Below the pieces are notes generated by a model, which did not search any database, was not told where the DNA came from, and saw only the letters and a program-made list of their open reading frames with translations. The position numbers were made by a program, and so were the translations under genes. A stretch of DNA of 42,216 nt. It comes from Deinococcales bacterium. GTDB lineage: Bacteria; Deinococcota; Deinococci; Deinococcales; JAAFIG01. The stretch is taken from the NCBI GenBank assembly GCA_025352125.1, contig JANXTZ010000059.1, forward strand, positions 1-42,216, given 5' to 3'. Each line of letters starts with the position of its first letter. Within the stretch, counting starts at the first letter, position 1. Below are positions 7,669 through 16,310 of this stretch, piece by piece.

Positions 7669-9426
7669 ATGAAAAAGTTTGTTCTCGCGGCACTGCTTAT
7701 CTCATCACTGGGGGTTGCGTTCGCCGCCGCCACCAACGGCGAACCTCGGCTTTCCAACATGCCCAAACTTGGCTTGAGCGCAGGCAAGTACGGCGGCACG
7801 TTAACGCTCTCATTGCCAGCCTCACCAGGCAGTTTTAATTATTACGGCATCACCGACAACAACACTTACACCCTGATCGGCAACGTCTTTGAGGGTCTGG
7901 TCGAGTACAACCTCGAGACGTACAAGATGGAACCGAACCTGGCACAGTCCTGGACGGTTTCAGAAGACGGCAAAATCTGGACGTTCAAACTGCGCAAGAA
8001 CGTCAAATGGCACGACGGCGAAGCCTTCGGTGCCGATGATGTGGTCTTTACCTACAACAACATCATTTTGAACACCGAAGCCAAAGGCAACAGCGCCGCA
8101 GGTTTTCCAAAAGGCATCAAATTTGAGGCGGTGGATGACCTGACCATGCGCATGACCCTGCCGTATGCCTCGGGCGCGATCATTCAACAACTGCGCACCT
8201 TCATCATGCCAAAGCACAAGCTCTTAAAATATTCCATTGAGGGCGGCGCGAAACCGAGCGACATCAACACCGTTTGGGGAACAGGCTCGGACCTCAATGA
8301 GATTGTCGGCACTGGACCATTTAAATTTTCATCCTACACTGCCGATCAAAAAGTGACTTTGACCAAAAACACCAATTACTGGAAAAACGATGCGTTCGGC
8401 AACAAACTGCCGTACCTCGACAAGCTCGAGTATTTGATACTAAAATCGCCAGAAGCCCAGGTGGCACAGTTTAAAGCGGGAACGGTCAATGCCCTGAACA
8501 TCACGGGTGCGCAGTTTCCCGATTTGAAGCAGGGCGAAGTCAACGGCGCAGCCTATAAAGTCATCAAAGCGCTGGCGTTGTTCGGCAGCCCACCGCACCT
8601 GAGCTTTAACTTTGACGCCAAAGACCCCTTGCTGGCACGTTTGTTCAGCAACGACAAATTTCGTCAAGCCGTGCAACCCGCCGTCAACCGCCAGCGCATC
8701 ATCGATGATGTTTTCAATGGACTGGCAACCCTGCCAGGCACGCCTGTTGCCCCAGTCTCGAGTTTTTACTTCAACACCATCAAATACCTGGGCGAGTTTG
8801 ACCTGAAAGCCGCCAACGCAGGCTTGGACGCTTTGGGATTAAAAGACAGTGATGGTGACGGGATTCGCAATTTTGCAGGTGGTAAAAATATCGAATTTTC
8901 CTTGATCGCCCCGCTCGACAACGCGTTCTTTGCCGGTGGTCCAATTGCCACCATCATCCAAAACGATCTGAAAGCCGTGGGCTTGAAAGCCAACCTTCAA
9001 ACGCTGCAAAACAGTTTGGTGTTCTCTAAATTGAACGCTGGCGACTTTGAGGCGGGCATTTACGGTTTCGGCAACCAACCCGACCCAGAATTGCGCAAAG
9101 CCATCTGGCAACCAGGCGGCGATTTGTATTACTGGCACCGTGCCATGCGGTCGAGTACCCCAGGCGGCACACCTAACTTTAAACTGATGAAAACCTGGGA
9201 AAAACGCATCTGGGATATTTTTGACCAGGCTTCAAAGTTGACCGACCAACGCAAACGCGGCGCATTGTATGACGAATGGCAACTCTTGAACGCCAAGAAC
9301 CTGCCCGTTATCATGATCGCCAAACCAGCCAACATTGCCGCCGTCAGTAACAAAATTGGCAACTTTGTGTACAACCTCGGACCAATTCCTGGTTACGTGA
9401 CCAACCACATCGCCTACCTCAAATAA
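7669..9426 (+). CDS. ABC transporter peptide/nickel-type substrate-binding protein (family 5), copy 2
   Basis: The 585-residue protein has a signal peptide with cleavage near AFA-A (residues 18-19). It parallels the upstream binding protein along its whole length: VFEGLVEYN, LAQSWTVSEDGKIWTFKLRKNVKWHDG, FRQAVQPAVNRQRI, DSDGDGIRN and ending NLPVIMIAKPANIAAVSNKIGNF in the same register. It belongs to the same ABC importer and delivers ligand to the permeases downstream; divergence from copy 1 suggests a different ligand preference. AAAGGAGG precedes the ATG. A 14-bp perfect hairpin follows the gene and precedes the permeases. Confidence 0.88.
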   Translation: MKKFVLAALLISSLGVAFAAATNGEPRLSNMPKLGLSAGKYGGTLTLSLPASPGSFNYYGITDNNTYTLIGNVFEGLVEYNLETYKMEPNLAQSWTVSEDGKIWTFKLRKNVKWHDGEAFGADDVVFTYNNIILNTEAKGNSAAGFPKGIKFEAVDDLTMRMTLPYASGAIIQQLRTFIMPKHKLLKYSIEGGAKPSDINTVWGTGSDLNEIVGTGPFKFSSYTADQKVTLTKNTNYWKNDAFGNKLPYLDKLEYLILKSPEAQVAQFKAGTVNALNITGAQFPDLKQGEVNGAAYKVIKALALFGSPPHLSFNFDAKDPLLARLFSNDKFRQAVQPAVNRQRIIDDVFNGLATLPGTPVAPVSSFYFNTIKYLGEFDLKAANAGLDALGLKDSDGDGIRNFAGGKNIEFSLIAPLDNAFFAGGPIATIIQNDLKAVGLKANLQTLQNSLVFSKLNAGDFEAGIYGFGNQPDPELRKAIWQPGGDLYYWHRAMRSSTPGGTPNFKLMKTWEKRIWDIFDQASKLTDQRKRGALYDEWQLLNAKNLPVIMIAKPANIAAVSNKIGNFVYNLGPIPGYVTNHIAYLK

Positions 9427-9436
9427 AGCCCTTCAA

Positions 9437-9470
9437 AACCCTCGAGCCTGAAAATCCAGGCTCGAGGGTT
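9437..9470 (+). terminator. Strong hairpin between binding protein and permease genes
   Basis: AACCCTCGAGCCTG (9437-9450) and CAGGCTCGAGGGTT (9457-9470) form a 14-bp perfect stem with a 6-nt loop. There is no long T-run after it, so it is more likely an mRNA-stabilising or partial terminator element that lets the binding protein exceed the permeases. Each arm contains CTCGAG. Confidence 0.6.
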
Positions 9471-9510
9471 CGCACTCAAAATCTTTTGCGGCACTTTAAA
9501 CCCGAGAATC

Positions 9511-10482
9511 ATGTTTAATTTTATTTTAAAAAGAACCCTGGTCATTTTCCCAACACTTTTGGCGGTGTCGTTCATCGCATTTTTTGTGATTCAACTCCAA
9601 CCTGGCAGTTTCCTGGATTCTTACCTCGAGGACCCGCGTTTTTCGCAAGAGACCGTGACTCGCATTCAAGAACAACTCGGTTTGGACAAACCATTGATCG
9701 TTCAATACGGACTTTGGGTTTGGGGCATTGTCACCAGGGGTGACTTTGGGCAGTCGTTTACCGCCAACCGCCCCGTGGCTGGACTGATTGGCGAACGCAT
9801 GTTCTGGACGGTGGAAATTGCCGCACTGGCGCTGATTTTCAGTTGGTTGATTGCGATACCAATAGGAATTTTGACCGCCGTGCGGCGCAATGGTGTGGTC
9901 GATGGCTTGGCAAGTTTTTTGGGCTATGCAGGACTTGCCATTCCAGACTTCCTGCTGGGCTTGCTGCTTATCGCACTGATTTTGAGTCTGAACGGCAAGA
10001 ATGTTGGCGGCTTGTTCAGCAACGAATATATTGACGCGCCGTGGTCATTTTCCAAACTTCTTGACCACTTGGCGCACCTCTGGCTGCCAATCATTGTGAT
10101 TGGCGTCAACCACGTTGCCAGCCTGCAACGCCAGATGCGAGCCAACATGCTCGATGTCTTGAACCAAGATTACGTCCGCACCGCCCGCAGCAAAGGCTTA
10201 CAGGAACGGATTGTTATTTACCGCCATGCCGTGCGCAACGCCATCAACCCGTTAATCAGCATTGCGGGTTTGAGTTTTGCAGAACTGACCAGCGGCAGCC
10301 TGATTGCCGCCACCGTGCTTGGCTTACCGACCATCGGACCTTTTTTGTACGACAGCATCAAAGCCAAAGACCAATACGTGGTCATCACGCTCCTTCTGCT
10401 CTCGAGCTTGGTGTTGATGATCGGGAACTTGCTGGCAGACGTTCTATTGGCAATCGTAGACCCAAGAATTCGTTATGAATGA
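9511..10482 (+). CDS. ABC transporter permease, DppB/OppB type
   Basis: The 323-residue inner-membrane protein begins FNFILKRTLVIFPTLL, the usual first helix of DppB-type permeases. It has about six membrane segments and the EAA loop DYVRTARSKGLQERIVIYRHAVRNA, which docks on the ATPase subunit. It forms the translocation pore with the DppC-type protein encoded next, with which it overlaps by 8 bp (10475-10482), a sign of translational coupling. No strong ribosome site precedes the ATG. No ATPase gene lies in the operon, so the ATPase must be encoded elsewhere. Confidence 0.9.
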   Translation: MFNFILKRTLVIFPTLLAVSFIAFFVIQLQPGSFLDSYLEDPRFSQETVTRIQEQLGLDKPLIVQYGLWVWGIVTRGDFGQSFTANRPVAGLIGERMFWTVEIAALALIFSWLIAIPIGILTAVRRNGVVDGLASFLGYAGLAIPDFLLGLLLIALILSLNGKNVGGLFSNEYIDAPWSFSKLLDHLAHLWLPIIVIGVNHVASLQRQMRANMLDVLNQDYVRTARSKGLQERIVIYRHAVRNAINPLISIAGLSFAELTSGSLIAATVLGLPTIGPFLYDSIKAKDQYVVITLLLLSSLVLMIGNLLADVLLAIVDPRIRYE

Positions 10483-11596
10483 AGCTCGAGAAACCATGAC
10501 TTCAACCGCTCCCATCAAAACTGAAAAGTCGGTCAACCCATTATTGATGGCATGGCGGCGTTTCAGGCGCAACAGACTCGGCATTGCTGGCGGAGTGATC
10601 TTGATTGTGTTGTACCTGATCGCCATTTTTGCAGGATTTTTGTCGCCCTATGAAATCACGATTCAACACGAACAATTTCCGTTTCAGCCGCCCCAAAAAG
10701 TTCACTGGATTCATGAAGGACAACTTCGATTGCCATTTGTTTACCCGAATTCGTTCAAGCGCGATCCCGTAACTTTTGCCAAAAAATACGTTGAAGACAC
10801 CACCAAACCCGAACCGATTCGCTTTTTCGTTCAGGGCGAAAATTACAATTTGTTTGGCATCATCAACACAAACCTGCACTTGTTCGGCGTGCACAACGGC
10901 TTTTTCTTCCCGCTCGGCACGGACAAATTTGGGCGCGATTTGCTCTCGAGGATGCTGGTCGGCTCTCAAGTCTCGCTCACGGTGGGCATTATCGGCATTT
11001 TGATCAGCTTCAGCATCGGCATTTTGATGGGCGGGATTTCGGGCTATTACGGCGGTTGGATCGACACCGCCATTCAACGCCTGATCGAAATTCTGCTGTC
11101 TTTCCCCAGGCTGCCAATTTTGCTGGCGCTGGCGTATGTCATTCCAGCAAAATGGCCATCCAGCCTGGTGTATTTGGGCATTATCGCCGTCTTAAGTTTT
11201 ATTGGCTGGGCGAGTCTGGCGCGTGTCGTGCGCGGTCTGGTGCTCGCCGCTCGAGATCAGGATTACGTTCAAGCCGCTCGAGCTTTGGGGGCAAGTGATT
11301 TGCGCATTATTCTGCGGCACATCGTGCCGAATTTGACCTCGTATTTGATCGTCACAGGAACGCTCGCGCTGCCAGGCTACATTCTGGGCGAGAGCGGACT
11401 CAGTTTTCTGGGATTGGGCGTCAAAGAACCCATGACCTCGTGGGGTTTGTTGCTGGCGGATGCCAATGATCTCAGCAACCTGGCGCAGTATCCGTGGTTG
11501 CTGACCCCTGGCTTGATGATTTTCTTGTCGGTGTTGGCGTTCAATTTTGCTGGCGATGCGATGCGGGACGCGGCAGACACAACCTCGAAAAACTGA
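10475..11596 (+). CDS. ABC transporter permease, DppC/OppC type
   Basis: The 373-residue inner-membrane protein has the DppC N-terminal layout: a cytoplasmic start, helix 1 (NRLGIAGGVILIVLYLIAIF), a long periplasmic insert of about 100 residues, GTDKFGRDLLSRMLVGSQVS, five further helices and the EAA loop DYVQAARALGASDLRIILRHIVPN. It pairs with the DppB-type permease upstream. The insert is longer than in the Escherichia coli protein, as is seen in other DppC relatives with a second binding region. Start chosen at the ATG overlapping the previous stop; ATG at 10496 is an alternative. Confidence 0.9.
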   Translation: MNEARETMTSTAPIKTEKSVNPLLMAWRRFRRNRLGIAGGVILIVLYLIAIFAGFLSPYEITIQHEQFPFQPPQKVHWIHEGQLRLPFVYPNSFKRDPVTFAKKYVEDTTKPEPIRFFVQGENYNLFGIINTNLHLFGVHNGFFFPLGTDKFGRDLLSRMLVGSQVSLTVGIIGILISFSIGILMGGISGYYGGWIDTAIQRLIEILLSFPRLPILLALAYVIPAKWPSSLVYLGIIAVLSFIGWASLARVVRGLVLAARDQDYVQAARALGASDLRIILRHIVPNLTSYLIVTGTLALPGYILGESGLSFLGLGVKEPMTSWGLLLADANDLSNLAQYPWLLTPGLMIFLSVLAFNFAGDAMRDAADTTSKN

Positions 11597-11964
11597 ACAG
11601 TTGCGAATCTAAAGTAAATAACTTTTGCGCCGTGGCTCGAGCCTTCCCAGACCAAAAAAGCTGTGGCGTTCGGGTTTTTATGCGCACCGCAGATGACAAT
11701 AGTATCGCAAGCTACACGAGCATCTTCAGTCAACGTTCAGCTTGTTTGATTAAGAAATTCAGTCTTCGTCATTAAAATTGTATTCGCGGCTGGATCGGTA
11801 CAAACCAAAGCTTGCTATGCTTCACAAGAGCCTGATTACTGGGTTGACTGCCTGTTCTAGGTGTTATGGGACTGCACCCGTTTTTCACTCCGTCTACACG
11901 TAAGACCCACGTCTCAAGACTGATACACCAGCGTTGACAAACAGTCTTGCCAAGAGGAGCAGTC
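11597..11964. other. Non-coding interval of 368 bp between two transport operons
   Basis: No convincing gene is present. The plus strand has no clear terminator after the permease gene. Bases about 11772-11930 on the minus strand resemble the 3' end of an IS200/IS605-type tnpB with its right end (see the separate entry). A TTGACA at 11934 lies too close to the next start codon to be its -35. The promoter of the Ugp-like operon must be here but I could not place it. Confidence 0.5.
11772..11930 (-). mobile_element. Possible decayed IS200/IS605 tnpB 3' end / right end
   Basis: On the minus strand the order GTAGACGGAGTGAA, CCTAGAACAGGCAGTCAAC and CTTGTGAAGCA recalls the layout at the 3' end of many tnpB genes (the region transcribed as the omega or right-end RNA). 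An open frame ending at 11772 runs through it with a tail unlike the neighbouring genes. There is no intact catalytic domain and the terminal hairpin is not preserved. The call rests on memory of such ends, so it is weak. Confidence 0.3.
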
Positions 11965-13257
11965 ATGAAAAAATATTGGATCGCATTGCCACTCGCCCTC
12001 AGTTTCGTCGCATCTGCCCAAAACATGACCGTAGAATTCTGGCACACCTTTGGCGACGCCAAGCGCGGCGACTGGATTCAGGCTCGAGCGGATGACTACA
12101 ACAAGGCTCACCCTGGAATGACGGTCGTTGCTGTGTACAAAGGCATTTCCAACGAGACACTGCAAGCCACGGTCTTGGCAGCCCGTCAGGGCAAAGCGCC
12201 CGCCCTGGTTCAGGTGGATGGAACCAGCAGCCAATTGGCGCTGGACAGTGGTATTTTCCAACCTGTCAGCGGCATCAAGGACGTTGATTTTAGGGATTAT
12301 ATCAAACCCGTCGTCAGCTATTACACCATCGGCGGCAAGGTCAACAGCTTGCCGTTTAACAGCAGCAGTCCGGTGCTGTATTTCAACAAAGACCTGATGA
12401 CCAAAGCTGGACTGGACCCCAAAAAACCGCCAACCACCTTTGACGCGATTCTGAAAACCTGCGCCACATTTGACGCCGCCAAGCTTGGCATGAAGTGTAT
12501 CGCGTTGACACCTTTCAGTTGGTTGTTTGAACAATGGATGAGCGAGCAAAACGCACAACTCTTGAACAATGGCAATGGGCGTCAAGCTCGAGCCACCGCC
12601 AGCAACGTTGACTCTGATGCTGGACGCAAGATTTTTGGTTTTTACAAAGACCTGAACGACAAGGGATATTTAACCAACACTGGAAAGCTTGCCGATACGG
12701 TGGGCACCAACGCCATTTTTGGCAATCAAAAAGCCCTCATGACCATCAACAGCACGGCGGGTCTGGGCAATTTGCTCGATGCCGCCAAACAGAACGGATT
12801 TAAGTTGGGCGTTGGTGTGTTGCCAATTCCCGACGGCTCTGAGCGCAACGGCGTGGTGATCGGTGGTGCAAGCCTCTGGGTTGCCAAATCGGCACCCAAA
12901 CCGGAGGCTGAAACGGCGCTCGATTTTGCCCTATTCATGACCAACACCGAAAACATGGCGAGCTGGCACAAGCTCACCGGTTATTACCCAGTGCGCACCA
13001 GCAGCGTCAATCTCTTACGCAAGCAAGGTTGGTTCTCGAGCAACCCCCTTCAGATTGTGGCGTTCAACCAGTTGCTCAAAACCAAACCCAACATTGCCAA
13101 CGCTGGGGCTTTGACTGGAGCCAATATTGAGATGCGCACCATCATTGAGCAAAACATCCAGAAAGTCTTGAGCGGTCAGGGCGTGAGTGAGGTTGCCAAA
13201 ACCACCAATGAGCAAATCAATGCCGCGCTTTTGGAGTACAACAAGAATTTCAAGTAA
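11965..13257 (+). CDS. ABC transporter substrate-binding protein, UgpB-like (glycerol-3-phosphate / sugar type)
   Basis: The 430-residue protein has a Sec signal peptide (residues 1-18, ASA-Q). The mature chain has the UgpB pattern: VEFWHTFGDAKR, VVAVYKGISNETLQATVLAARQGKAPALVQVD, then SLPFNSSSPVLYFNKDLMTKAGLDP and a Cys pair region CATFDAAKLGMKC. UgpB proteins bind sn-glycerol-3-phosphate or glycerophosphodiesters in the periplasm; the exact ligand here is inferred. I chose ATG 11965, with AGAGGAG upstream, over an in-frame ATG 18 bp earlier because it gives a proper signal peptide (MKKYW). It heads an operon with two permeases, separated from them by a terminator-like hairpin. Confidence 0.85.
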   Translation: MKKYWIALPLALSFVASAQNMTVEFWHTFGDAKRGDWIQARADDYNKAHPGMTVVAVYKGISNETLQATVLAARQGKAPALVQVDGTSSQLALDSGIFQPVSGIKDVDFRDYIKPVVSYYTIGGKVNSLPFNSSSPVLYFNKDLMTKAGLDPKKPPTTFDAILKTCATFDAAKLGMKCIALTPFSWLFEQWMSEQNAQLLNNGNGRQARATASNVDSDAGRKIFGFYKDLNDKGYLTNTGKLADTVGTNAIFGNQKALMTINSTAGLGNLLDAAKQNGFKLGVGVLPIPDGSERNGVVIGGASLWVAKSAPKPEAETALDFALFMTNTENMASWHKLTGYYPVRTSSVNLLRKQGWFSSNPLQIVAFNQLLKTKPNIANAGALTGANIEMRTIIEQNIQKVLSGQGVSEVAKTTNEQINAALLEYNKNFK

Positions 13258-13274
13258 ATGTAAATCCGAAGCCG

Positions 13275-13305
13275 AACCTCGAGATTTTAACGTCTCGGGG
13301 TTTTT
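13275..13305 (+). terminator. Terminator/attenuator between binding protein and permeases
   Basis: AACCTCGAGA (13275-13284) pairs with TCTCGGGGTT (13293-13302, one G-T wobble) and runs into TTTTT. This intrinsic terminator lies inside the Ugp-like operon, so readthrough would yield more binding protein than permease. Confidence 0.75.
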
Positions 13306-13332
13306 GGAATGTGCTTCGGGTCGGAGGTTGTT

Positions 13333-14313
13333 TTGAGTATCGTTCGACCGAGATTAAACCCAAAACCCAGCCAAGTTGATCAAGAGGCTCGAGATCAAGC
13401 ACCAAAGGCTGTTCAAGATCACGCCACCTTTCAGGGACGCTGGTTGCCTTGGCTGCTTCTGCTGCCGACTTTGCTGATCTTGGGCGTGTTCTCGTATTAT
13501 CCAGCCATCAAAACGCTTCGCCTCAGCGTGTTTCGGTCCAACATTATTGTCGGAAACGAGCAGTTTGTGGGATTCGAGAATTTCCTGACCCTGCTCTCGA
13601 GTCCAATTTACCATCAGGTCATCTTGCAGACGCTGGTGTTTGTCGGACTGGTGGTTGTCTTGGGATTGCTGTTTTCCATCGGGCTGGCTTGGCTGGCGAG
13701 CAAACCGATACCTGGAGCCAAGCTATACCGTCTGTTGCTGATCTACCCTTACGCCCTGTCCCCTGCCATCGCGGGCACATTGTGGCTGTTTTTGTTCAAT
13801 CCAGAAATTGGGGCGGTCAACAGCTTTCTGGGAGCATTGTTTGGCATCAAACCGCGCTGGCTCGACCAACCTTTTCTGGCGTTTGCCCTGGTGGTCACGG
13901 CGACAGTCTGGAAAGGATTGGGGTACAACATCGTGTTTTATCTGGCTGCCATTCAAAACATTCCGCTCGAGGTCATGGAAGCCGCCGAGATTGACGGCGC
14001 GACACCCTGGCAGCGCTTCTGGAAAGTGGTCTTGCCGCTGCTCTCGCCGATGACGTTTTTCCTGATTTTCACCAACATCGTTGCTGCCCTGTTTGACAGC
14101 TTCGGCTTGGTCAACATCCTGACCCGAGGTGGTCCCGTCTACGGCGAGGCGGGCATCACAACCTTTTTGGTCTATCAGCTTTACGAGGATGGCTTTCGCA
14201 ATTTCAAGACTGGGGCAGCCGCCACCCAAGCCGTCCTGATGTTGGCGCTGGTGGTTTGCCTGATCGTCTTGCAGTTCAGGTACGGCAACCGAAGGGTTCA
14301 CTATGGCGCTTGA
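13333..14313 (+). CDS. ABC sugar transporter permease, UgpA/MalF type
   Basis: The inner-membrane protein has about 326 residues. After a hydrophilic N-terminal extension it shows WLLLLPTLLILGVFSYYPAIKTLRLSVF, typical of helix 1 in UgpA-type permeases, five more helices and the EAA loop EAAEIDGATPWQRFWKVVLPLLSP. It forms the channel with the UgpE-type protein encoded next. I chose TTG 13333 because GGAGG lies 5 nt before it; ATG 13309 in the same frame has no ribosome site and overlaps the terminator region. It overlaps the next gene by 11 bp. Confidence 0.85.
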   Translation: MSIVRPRLNPKPSQVDQEARDQAPKAVQDHATFQGRWLPWLLLLPTLLILGVFSYYPAIKTLRLSVFRSNIIVGNEQFVGFENFLTLLSSPIYHQVILQTLVFVGLVVVLGLLFSIGLAWLASKPIPGAKLYRLLLIYPYALSPAIAGTLWLFLFNPEIGAVNSFLGALFGIKPRWLDQPFLAFALVVTATVWKGLGYNIVFYLAAIQNIPLEVMEAAEIDGATPWQRFWKVVLPLLSPMTFFLIFTNIVAALFDSFGLVNILTRGGPVYGEAGITTFLVYQLYEDGFRNFKTGAAATQAVLMLALVVCLIVLQFRYGNRRVHYGA

Positions 14314-15178
14314 GGATTCAAAACAAATCCAAATTTTACAATCTCAACCTCGAGTTTCCCCGCGTCGAGGACACGTTGGTTTTGGCACCCACTTTGTTTT
14401 GATCCTGGCGGTTCTGGTCATTTCTTCACCGTTGCTGTTTGCCCTGATCAAAGCCACCCAGACGAGCGCCCAGGTCACCGGTTCCAGTTTGATGCCAGGC
14501 TTGCACTTTCTGGAGAACGCTCGAGCCGCCTGGGTTGGCGCTGGACTTGGACATTACATGCTCAACAGCACCATTGTTGCCGTTTGCGTGACCGTCGGCA
14601 AGACGGTGCTTTCCCTACTGGCGGCGTTGGCATTCGTGTACTTTCGCTTTCCGCTGAAAAGTCTGTTGTTTGCAGCCGTCCTCTTGGCACTCACGCTGCC
14701 GACTGAACTCTTGATCGTGGCGCTTTTCGATCTGGTATCTGGCGATCTGAAATGGGCGAACAGCTACGCCGCCATCGTCGTGCCATTTATCGCCTCTGCG
14801 ACTGGTGTGCTGCTGTTTCGCCAGCACTTCATGAACATCCCCTCGAGCCTATCCGACGCCGCGAGAATAGACGGCGCGGGGGCGCTGACCTTCCTTTATA
14901 AAATACTGGTTCCCATGAGCTGGAACACGGTAGGTGCACTCGCAGTCATCCAGTTCGTGTCCGCCTGGGATCAATACCTGTGGCCACTGGTCATCATGCA
15001 ATCGGACAGCAAGCAGGTGATTCAGGTCGGCTTGAGCAAGCTGATCGACCTCGAGTCACAAAGCAATTGGGGCGCAGTCATGGCGGGCGCAATCCTGACC
15101 ATTGTGCCGCCCGTGCTGGTGTTTACTGTGCTTCAAGAACAATTCAGCAAAGGTTTTTCGCTCGGTCAAGACAAGTAA
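14303..15178 (+). CDS. ABC sugar transporter permease, UgpE/MalG type
   Basis: The 291-residue inner-membrane protein has six helices, the MalG-like MLNSTIVAVCVTVGKTVLSLLAALAF region and the EAA loop SDAARIDGAGALTFLYKILVPMSWN. The closing segment resembles the WPLVIM...VIQVGLSKL region of UgpE. It pairs with the UgpA-type permease. No UgpC/MsmK-type ATPase follows, so the transporter probably shares an ATPase encoded elsewhere, as known for several sugar importers. Start codon overlaps the upstream gene. Confidence 0.87.
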   Translation: MALEDSKQIQILQSQPRVSPRRGHVGFGTHFVLILAVLVISSPLLFALIKATQTSAQVTGSSLMPGLHFLENARAAWVGAGLGHYMLNSTIVAVCVTVGKTVLSLLAALAFVYFRFPLKSLLFAAVLLALTLPTELLIVALFDLVSGDLKWANSYAAIVVPFIASATGVLLFRQHFMNIPSSLSDAARIDGAGALTFLYKILVPMSWNTVGALAVIQFVSAWDQYLWPLVIMQSDSKQVIQVGLSKLIDLESQSNWGAVMAGAILTIVPPVLVFTVLQEQFSKGFSLGQDK

Positions 15179-15207
15179 TCAAAAGGCATCTTGAGTTTGC
15201 ATCAAGA

Positions 15208-15230
15208 ATGCCCGCAGTTTTTGCGGGCAT
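15208..15230. terminator. Hairpin between convergent ugpE-like and leuB genes
   Basis: ATGCCCGCA (15208-15216) and TGCGGGCAT (15222-15230) form a 9-bp stem with a T-rich loop. It sits in the 77-bp convergent gap. There is no good T-run on either strand, so it may act as a weak bidirectional terminator. Confidence 0.5.
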
Positions 15231-15255
15231 CTGCGGATTCGATTTTTGGTTTCGT

Positions 15256-16293
15256 TCAAATCAGCGCTTTTAACACGGCATCCGTAAATTCTCGAGTTCC
15301 CGCCGATCCGCCCAAATCACGGGTTGGATTGGAGAACAACGCAGCTTTGACCGCACTTTCAACTCGAGCGGCAACTTCAGGTCGCTTGAAGCTGTAACGA
15401 AGCATCATGGCGGCGCTCAGGATGGTCGCTGCGGGGTTTACGACTCCCATTCCAGCAATGTCTGGCGCAGAACCGTGAATCGGCTCGTACAAGCCCGTAC
15501 CGTCGCCAAGGCTGGCGCTGGGCAGCAAGCCCAAACTTCCTGGCAGCACGCTGGCAAGGTCAGACAAAAAGTCACCGAACAAATTTTCGGTCAAGATCAC
15601 GTCGTATCGTTTCGGGTCTTTGACCAGCAGCATTGCGCAAGAATCGGCGTACTCGTGCGTCAGTTCGACATCGGGAAACTCGAGGTCATGGACTTTTTGC
15701 ACCTCGCGCCGCCAGAATTCAGAGACTTCCATGACGTTGGCTTTGTCCACGCTACACACACGGTTCTTGCGGGTTCGGGCAGCCTCAAACGCCCAGCGTG
15801 CGGCTCGAGCCACCTCGTTCACGTTGTAACGAATCGTGTTGTAACCCTCCTCACTAGAAATGCTGCGCGGCTCGCCAAAGTATGCACCGCCCAGCAATTC
15901 GCGCAAGATCAAGACATCGACACCCTTGGCAATTTCTGGTTTTAGCGGTGAAAGATGCTCGAGTCCCTCGTACACCGAACTCGGGCGCAGGTTGGCGTAA
16001 ACGCCAAGCCCCTTGCGCAGTTTGAGAAGTCCCGACTCTGGACGCATTTCCCTGGGAACATTTTCGGTGCTGCCCGGAAGTCCACCGACACTTCCCATCA
16101 GCACCGCATCGGACTTTTGCGCAGCCTCGAGCACGTCATCTGCAAGCGGCACACCGTATTTTTCGATGCCCGCAAGTCCAAACGCGAACTCTTGATATTC
16201 CAGGTCGGGCGCGACCAACTTGAGAATTTCGAGGGCACTGCTAATGACTTCTGGACCGACACCATCTCCTGGTAAAACAACAACTTTTGGCAT
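15256..16293 (-). CDS. leuB: 3-Isopropylmalate dehydrogenase
   Basis: The 345-residue cytoplasmic enzyme oxidises and decarboxylates (2R,3S)-3-isopropylmalate to 2-oxoisocaproate with NAD+ and Mg2+, the third step of leucine synthesis. Visible motifs are the N-terminal [46 protein letters not shown], the metal-binding [16 protein letters not shown] and [18 protein letters not shown]. Length is normal for LeuB. The ATG follows AAAGGAG. It is the last gene of a leuC-leuD-leuB cluster, 17 bp after the methyltransferase gene. Confidence 0.95.
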   Translation of the reverse strand: MPKVVVLPGDGVGPEVISSALEILKLVAPDLEYQEFAFGLAGIEKYGVPLADDVLEAAQKSDAVLMGSVGGLPGSTENVPREMRPESGLLKLRKGLGVYANLRPSSVYEGLEHLSPLKPEIAKGVDVLILRELLGGAYFGEPRSISSEEGYNTIRYNVNEVARAARWAFEAARTRKNRVCSVDKANVMEVSEFWRREVQKVHDLEFPDVELTHEYADSCAMLLVKDPKRYDVILTENLFGDFLSDLASVLPGSLGLLPSASLGDGTGLYEPIHGSAPDIAGMGVVNPAATILSAAMMLRYSFKRPEVAARVESAVKAALFSNPTRDLGGSAGTREFTDAVLKALI

Positions 16294-16310
16294 GACACTC
16301 CTTTAAATTT

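Noticed and set aside
11934..11939. TTGACA as -35 element for the UgpB-like gene
   Set aside because: The start codon is only 26 bp downstream, the -10 position would overlap the ribosome site, and no -10-like hexamer is present there.
13309..13332. ATG 13309 as start of the UgpA-like permease
   Set aside because: No ribosome site, and it falls directly behind the terminator. TTG 13333 has GGAGG at 5 nt.
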